DNA of 8,427 nt from an uncultured Ruminococcus sp. (GTDB lineage: Bacteria > Bacillota > Clostridia > Oscillospirales > Acutalibacteraceae), in assembly GCA_951800855.1 (NCBI GenBank), contig CATOLC010000034.1:1-8427 (forward strand), in the 5' to 3' direction. Below, one piece after another: positions 4,499 through 8,427 of this stretch. The position numbers were made by a program, and so were the translations under genes. The notes beneath the pieces are model-generated. The model did not search any database and had not been told where the DNA came from. It was given only the letters and a program-made list of their open reading frames with translations. Position 1 is the stretch's first letter. Every line of letters begins with the position of its first letter.

Positions 4499-7400
4499 AT
4501 GCCGGGGTTTGCTCACCTTCATCTTCATAGTGAGTATAGTCTATTAGATGGTGCATGCAAAATAAAGGAGCTAATAAAAAAGGTTAAAGCACTGGGTCAA
4601 ACATCAGTTGCAGTTACAGACCATGGAGTTATGTATGGAATTATAGATTTTTATAAACAGGCTAAAAAGGAAGGGATAAAACCTATAATCGGATGTGAAG
4701 TTTATCTTGCAAGAAGAACGAGATTTGACCGGGTTAATGAGTTTGACAGGAATAGTTTCCATTTGGTTTTACTGTGTAAAAATAACGAAGGATACCAAAA
4801 TTTAATAAAAATTGTATCTGAGGCTTGGATTTCCGGATTTTACAGCAAACCAAGGGTAGATAAAGAATTATTAAGGAAATATAGTACGGGTATTATAGGG
4901 CTTTCTGCGTGCTTGGCGGGCGAAATCCCACGGTTATTAGCTGATAACAATTATGAAGAGGCAAAAAAGACAGCTGAGGAATACAGAGAAATTTTGGGGG
5001 AAGGCAATTTCTATCTGGAAGTTCAGGACCATGGTATTCCGGAGCAAAAAAGGATAATTCCTTTGCTTTCGAGGATATCGGAAGAAACAGGTATTCCTCT
5101 TGTTGCAACGAACGATTGCCACTATTTAAACAGTGATGACGCTTATATGCACAAGGTACTTTTATGCATACAAACTAACCATACGATAAACGACAAAGAT
5201 TCTTTTGAGTTTTCATCTGACCAATTTTATGTAAAAAGCGAAGAAGAAATGAAAAAACTTTTTTCAGAGTATCCTGAGGCTATTGAAAATACAAAAATAA
5301 TTGAGGATTTATGCAATGTTGAGATTGAATTCGGCAAGACAAAACTTCCACATTTTGAAGTGCCGGATGGAAAAAGTCATTTTGAATATTTTAAAGAAAA
5401 GTGCTATGAAGGACTTTATAAAAATTATGGGAAAAAACCGGATATATCGGTAATAGAGCGGCTAGAATACGAACTTTCCACGATACATGAGATGGGATAT
5501 GTAGATTACTATTTGATAGTTCAGGATTTTGTACAATATGCTAAAAATTCTGGTATTCCTGTGGGTCCAGGGAGAGGCTCTGGGGCTGGGAGCGTAGCTG
5601 CGTACTGCATAGGAATAACAGGTATTGACCCGCTTAAGTATAATTTGATGTTTGAAAGATTTTTAAATCCCGAACGAGTAAGTATGCCGGATTTTGATAT
5701 AGATTTTTGCTATGAAAGACGTCAGGAAGTTATAAATTATGTTATAAAAAAATACGGAAAAGACCATGTATCTCAGATAGTTACGTTTGGAACAATGGCG
5801 GCGAGAGCTGCAATAAAGGATGTGGGAAGGGCTCTAGGGATTCCTTATGCAACTACTGACAAAATTTCTAAGCTTATTCCTACGGAAATAGGAATGACAA
5901 TTGATAAGGCGCTAAAAATATCCAATGAGTTAAAGGATGTATATCAAAGCGACATTAAAATAAAAGAATTTATAGACATGGCTAAAAAGGTAGAAGGTTT
6001 GCCACGACATGCGTCTACACATGCAGCGGGGGTTGTTATTACTGAAAAACCTGTTGATAATTATGTACCTTTGGCGAAAAATGACGAATCCGTGGTGGCA
6101 CAGTACACAATGACGCTTCTCGAGGAACTTGGCCTTTTAAAAATGGATTTTTTAGGACTCAGAACACTTACAGTTATAAGCGATTCTGAAAAGATGATAA
6201 AAAGTGAACATCCGGATTTTCATATTAATTCAGTCAGCGAGGATAGAGAAGTTTTTGAGATGTTATCCCGTGGAGAGACAGATGGAGTATTTCAATTTGA
6301 ATCTGCAGGGATGAAAAGTGTGCTTTCCCAGCTTAGGCCAGAAAAAATCGAGGACCTTATTGCGATAGTTTCTCTTTACCGTCCCGGTCCTATGGATTCT
6401 ATCCAGACATATATTGCAAACAAGCATAATCCGGAAAAAATATCATATCTTCACCCAACTCTTTCAAAAATATTGGATGTTACATACGGTTGTATAGTTT
6501 ATCAGGAACAAGTTATGCAGATATTTCGGGAGTTAGCCGGATATTCTGCGGGTAGAGCAGATATTGTAAGACGAGCTATGTCTAAAAAGAAAGCAGATGT
6601 AATGGAACATGAAAAGAATATTTTTATTAATGGGCTTTTAGATGAAAACGGCAAAATTATTGTTGAGGGATGTCTCAGACGTGGGGTGGATAAGGAAGCT
6701 GCCGAGAAAATCTTTTCTCAAATGGAAAGTTTTGCTGCGTATGCGTTTAACAAATCTCATGCGGCGGCTTATGCGTTCATATCTTATCAAACGGCTTGGC
6801 TTAAGTGTAAATATCCCAGAGAATTTATGGCATCACTGCTTACTAGTGTCTTTAATTTCAGCGATAAGATATTTGAATATATTTCTGAATGCAGAAGAAT
6901 GGGAATAGAAATTTTGCCACCAAGCGTGAATGAAAGCGAGAGAAATTTTACGGTTTCGAATGATAAAATAAGGTTTGGAATGGGTGCAATTAAGACTATT
7001 TCAGATAATTTTATAGACAAACTTTTACTCGAACGAAAAGAAAACGGTAATTTTACTTCATTTTATAGTTTTTGCAAAAGAATGTATGGACAGGATTTTA
7101 ATAAAAGACTTCTTGAAAATTTAATTAAAAGCGGTTCACTTGATAGTTTTAAGCAAAATCGAAGGCAAATGCTAAGTGTAGTTGAAAACGTGATGGCAGA
7201 AATTTCAGAGAACAAAAAGAAAAACATTGAAGGACAAATTGGCTTTTTTGAGGTGGTGTCGGAAGATAAAGCCGAAGAAATAGATTTTCCGGATTTGGAG
7301 GAATTTCCCAGAACCAAACTTTTGGCAATGGAAAGGGAAATTATACGTATGTATATATCAGGACATCCTCTTTTGGATTACTCTAAAGCAATAGAAAACC

Positions 7401-7996
7401 GGACGGTAGATAAAATAGCAGATATTTATTCTGTGCCGGAGAAATATGGAAATTCTGCTAAAACCAGGGTTAAGATTATTGCGGTTATTTCTTCTGTAAA
7501 GTTGAAAGTTACAAAAAACAACGATACAATGGCTTTTTTAAAGCTTGAGGACTTGACGGGAACAATGGAAGCGGTTGTTTTTGCAAGGACGCTTTCTGAG
7601 TTTGGTAAGTATATAAAAGAAGAAAATGTTGTAGTGGTAAGAGGAGATATAAGATTTGAAGATGAGGGCGAGTTAAGAATTATATGTCAGCATGTTTCTC
7701 CGATAGAAGACGAGGTTGTGAATTCTGGAACGAATCTAAAATTAGAAAAGCGAAAAGAAGAAAATAATAAACGAAAAGGGCTTTATTTGCGGCTAAAAAG
7801 CAATTCGTGCGAAGAATATAACAAAGCAAGTCTTTTACTCAGTATATTTGAGGGGTCAACTCCGGTTTATATGTTTTTTGAAGACCAACAAAGTTTAAAA
7901 TTAGCTCCACGAAAAATGTGGGTCCAGCTAAATGAGGTTTTAGTAAATGAACTTAAAAATCAGATAGGCGAAAAAAATGTAGCTGTAAAAAATTGA
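4499..7996 (+). CDS. dnaE: DNA polymerase III subunit alpha (DnaE)
   Basis: This 1165-aa protein is a full-length C-family replicative polymerase. In order: an N-terminal PHP domain (residues 5-210, HLHLHSEYSLLDG, VTDHG, GCEVY, SACLAGE, ATNDCHY); the palm with PGRGSGAGS (357-365), catalytic Asp400 and Asp402 in MPDFDIDF, and the third catalytic Asp550 in LLKMDFLGL; fingers with GVFQFES (596-602) and YRPGPMDSI; a helix-hairpin-helix-containing region after about 780; an OB fold (about 990-1065, AVISSVKLKVT, LEDLTGTMEAVVF); and a short C-terminal domain. Length and order match Firmicutes DnaE1-type enzymes, which work beside PolC. All nine expected PHP metal ligands appear present. ATG 4499 lies 1 nt after the ackA stop, with AGGGGGAA (4487-4494) as SD inside ackA. 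pfkA follows 66 nt later, a neighbour order known from Firmicutes. Other frames over this gene are shadows. Confidence 0.98.
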   Translation: MPGFAHLHLHSEYSLLDGACKIKELIKKVKALGQTSVAVTDHGVMYGIIDFYKQAKKEGIKPIIGCEVYLARRTRFDRVNEFDRNSFHLVLLCKNNEGYQNLIKIVSEAWISGFYSKPRVDKELLRKYSTGIIGLSACLAGEIPRLLADNNYEEAKKTAEEYREILGEGNFYLEVQDHGIPEQKRIIPLLSRISEETGIPLVATNDCHYLNSDDAYMHKVLLCIQTNHTINDKDSFEFSSDQFYVKSEEEMKKLFSEYPEAIENTKIIEDLCNVEIEFGKTKLPHFEVPDGKSHFEYFKEKCYEGLYKNYGKKPDISVIERLEYELSTIHEMGYVDYYLIVQDFVQYAKNSGIPVGPGRGSGAGSVAAYCIGITGIDPLKYNLMFERFLNPERVSMPDFDIDFCYERRQEVINYVIKKYGKDHVSQIVTFGTMAARAAIKDVGRALGIPYATTDKISKLIPTEIGMTIDKALKISNELKDVYQSDIKIKEFIDMAKKVEGLPRHASTHAAGVVITEKPVDNYVPLAKNDESVVAQYTMTLLEELGLLKMDFLGLRTLTVISDSEKMIKSEHPDFHINSVSEDREVFEMLSRGETDGVFQFESAGMKSVLSQLRPEKIEDLIAIVSLYRPGPMDSIQTYIANKHNPEKISYLHPTLSKILDVTYGCIVYQEQVMQIFRELAGYSAGRADIVRRAMSKKKADVMEHEKNIFINGLLDENGKIIVEGCLRRGVDKEAAEKIFSQMESFAAYAFNKSHAAAYAFISYQTAWLKCKYPREFMASLLTSVFNFSDKIFEYISECRRMGIEILPPSVNESERNFTVSNDKIRFGMGAIKTISDNFIDKLLLERKENGNFTSFYSFCKRMYGQDFNKRLLENLIKSGSLDSFKQNRRQMLSVVENVMAEISENKKKNIEGQIGFFEVVSEDKAEEIDFPDLEEFPRTKLLAMEREIIRMYISGHPLLDYSKAIENRTVDKIADIYSVPEKYGNSAKTRVKIIAVISSVKLKVTKNNDTMAFLKLEDLTGTMEAVVFARTLSEFGKYIKEENVVVVRGDIRFEDEGELRIICQHVSPIEDEVVNSGTNLKLEKRKEENNKRKGLYLRLKSNSCEEYNKASLLLSIFEGSTPVYMFFEDQQSLKLAPRKMWVQLNEVLVNELKNQIGEKNVAVKN

Positions 7997-8049
7997 ATCT
8001 TTTATTAAAGTAATTTATAGTAATAATAATTAGTGAATTTTATTTCCGT

Positions 8050-8056
8050 GAGGTGA
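8050..8056 (+). promoter_or_regulatory. Ribosome binding site that fixes the pfkA TTG start
   Basis: GAGGTGA is a seven-base match to the 3' end of 16S rRNA, 6 nt before TTG 8063. The dnaE-pfkA gap (7997-8062) contains no terminator-like hairpin and no clear promoter, which favours co-transcription with dnaE. Confidence 0.75.
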
Positions 8057-8062
8057 GCTGTT

Positions 8063-8427
8063 TTGAGAATAAAAACCATAGCAATACTAACAAGCGGAGG
8101 CGATGCTCCGGGTATGAATGCTGCAATACGTGCAATTGTTCGTTCGGCACTATCTAATGGAATACGCACTTTGGGAGTAAGAAGGGGCTATAATGGACTA
8201 ATTAACGCAGATATGTTTGAGATGAATTTAAGGACGGTTTCAGATATAATCCACAGAGGAGGGACAATTCTTTATACGGCAAGGAGTCCGGAATTTCAAA
8301 CTCCAGAGGGGGTTGAAAAAGCTGTAAGGGTTTGCCGGGAGCAAGGGGTTGACTGTGTGGTAGTCATAGGTGGTGATGGTTCATTTAAAGGGGCAAATGA
8401 GCTGGCGAAAGCTGGGATACCATGTAT
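8063..8427 (+). CDS. pfkA: 6-phosphofructokinase, 5' part (cut by window end)
   Basis: PfkA phosphorylates fructose 6-phosphate to fructose 1,6-bisphosphate with ATP, the committed step of glycolysis, in the cytoplasm as a tetramer. The 121 codons present cover roughly the first third of the usual 320 residues. They carry the family's ATP-site signature SGGDAPGMN (11-19), RGYNGLIN (41-48), the [10 protein letters not shown] block (61-70), TAR (72-74) with an ATP-contacting Arg, and [10 protein letters not shown] (102-111) holding the Mg-binding Asp105. The start is TTG at 8063, chosen because a strong SD precedes it and the protein then begins [17 protein letters not shown] as in homologues. 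The reading frame is open to the window edge. ATP-type specificity is suggested by the bacterial PfkA motifs, but the decisive C-terminal part is not visible. Confidence 0.96.
   Translation, partial: MRIKTIAILTSGGDAPGMNAAIRAIVRSALSNGIRTLGVRRGYNGLINADMFEMNLRTVSDIIHRGGTILYTARSPEFQTPEGVEKAVRVCREQGVDCVVVIGGDGSFKGANELAKAGIPC

Noticed and set aside
4200..4556. 118-codon minus-strand ORF across the ackA-dnaE junction, and other minus-strand ORFs in dnaE
   Set aside because: They run antisense to strongly conserved coding sequence, lack ribosome binding sites and show no recognisable protein features.

Overview
The window looks like chromosome of a low-GC, endospore-forming (or ancestrally spore-forming) anaerobic Firmicute, probably class Clostridia. 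The basis is an AT-rich sequence with strong Shine-Dalgarno (SD) sites and frequent TTG starts, a SpoVAE-type spore membrane protein, an acetate kinase, and a Firmicutes-type DnaE placed just upstream of 6-phosphofructokinase. The species cannot be named from this alone.

Left part (1-893). Positions 25-169 have the architecture of a small non-autonomous transposon (MITE): 9-bp perfect terminal inverted repeats inside imperfect 23-bp ends, flanked on both sides by the 8-bp direct repeat GTTGATTT. Next comes a minus-strand gene for an unrecognised soluble 122-aa protein (256-624). It has its own terminator (216-247), a good SD and an 11+11 bp palindrome (648-673) over its probable transcription start. 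An AT-rich divergent spacer follows.

Middle part (894-2596). A lone spoVAE-like gene starts with TTG directly behind a palindrome that abuts its SD. Its usual partners spoVAC and spoVAD are not adjacent. About 410 bp without a convincing gene follow, with a possible frameshifted ORF remnant and a pyrimidine-rich tract. A perfect-consensus sigma-A promoter (TTGACA, 17 bp, TATAAT), threaded through two 12-bp direct repeats spaced 22 bp apart, then drives the first of two tandem paralogues. Each encodes a 122-aa exported or membrane protein that I do not recognise. They are near-identical in the first 68 residues and much more divergent after that. The second copy keeps the -35 box but lacks the -10 box.

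Right part (2606-8427). An HD-domain phosphohydrolase-like gene is tightly joined to the second paralogue. Then come ackA (TTG start), dnaE (1 nt after the ackA stop) and the 5' part of pfkA (TTG start, cut by the window end). Glycolytic PfkA, ATP-yielding AckA and the DNA polymerase III alpha subunit therefore appear to share one transcriptional neighbourhood. The least explained parts are the tandem paralogue pair with its regulatory region, and the MITE-like element.
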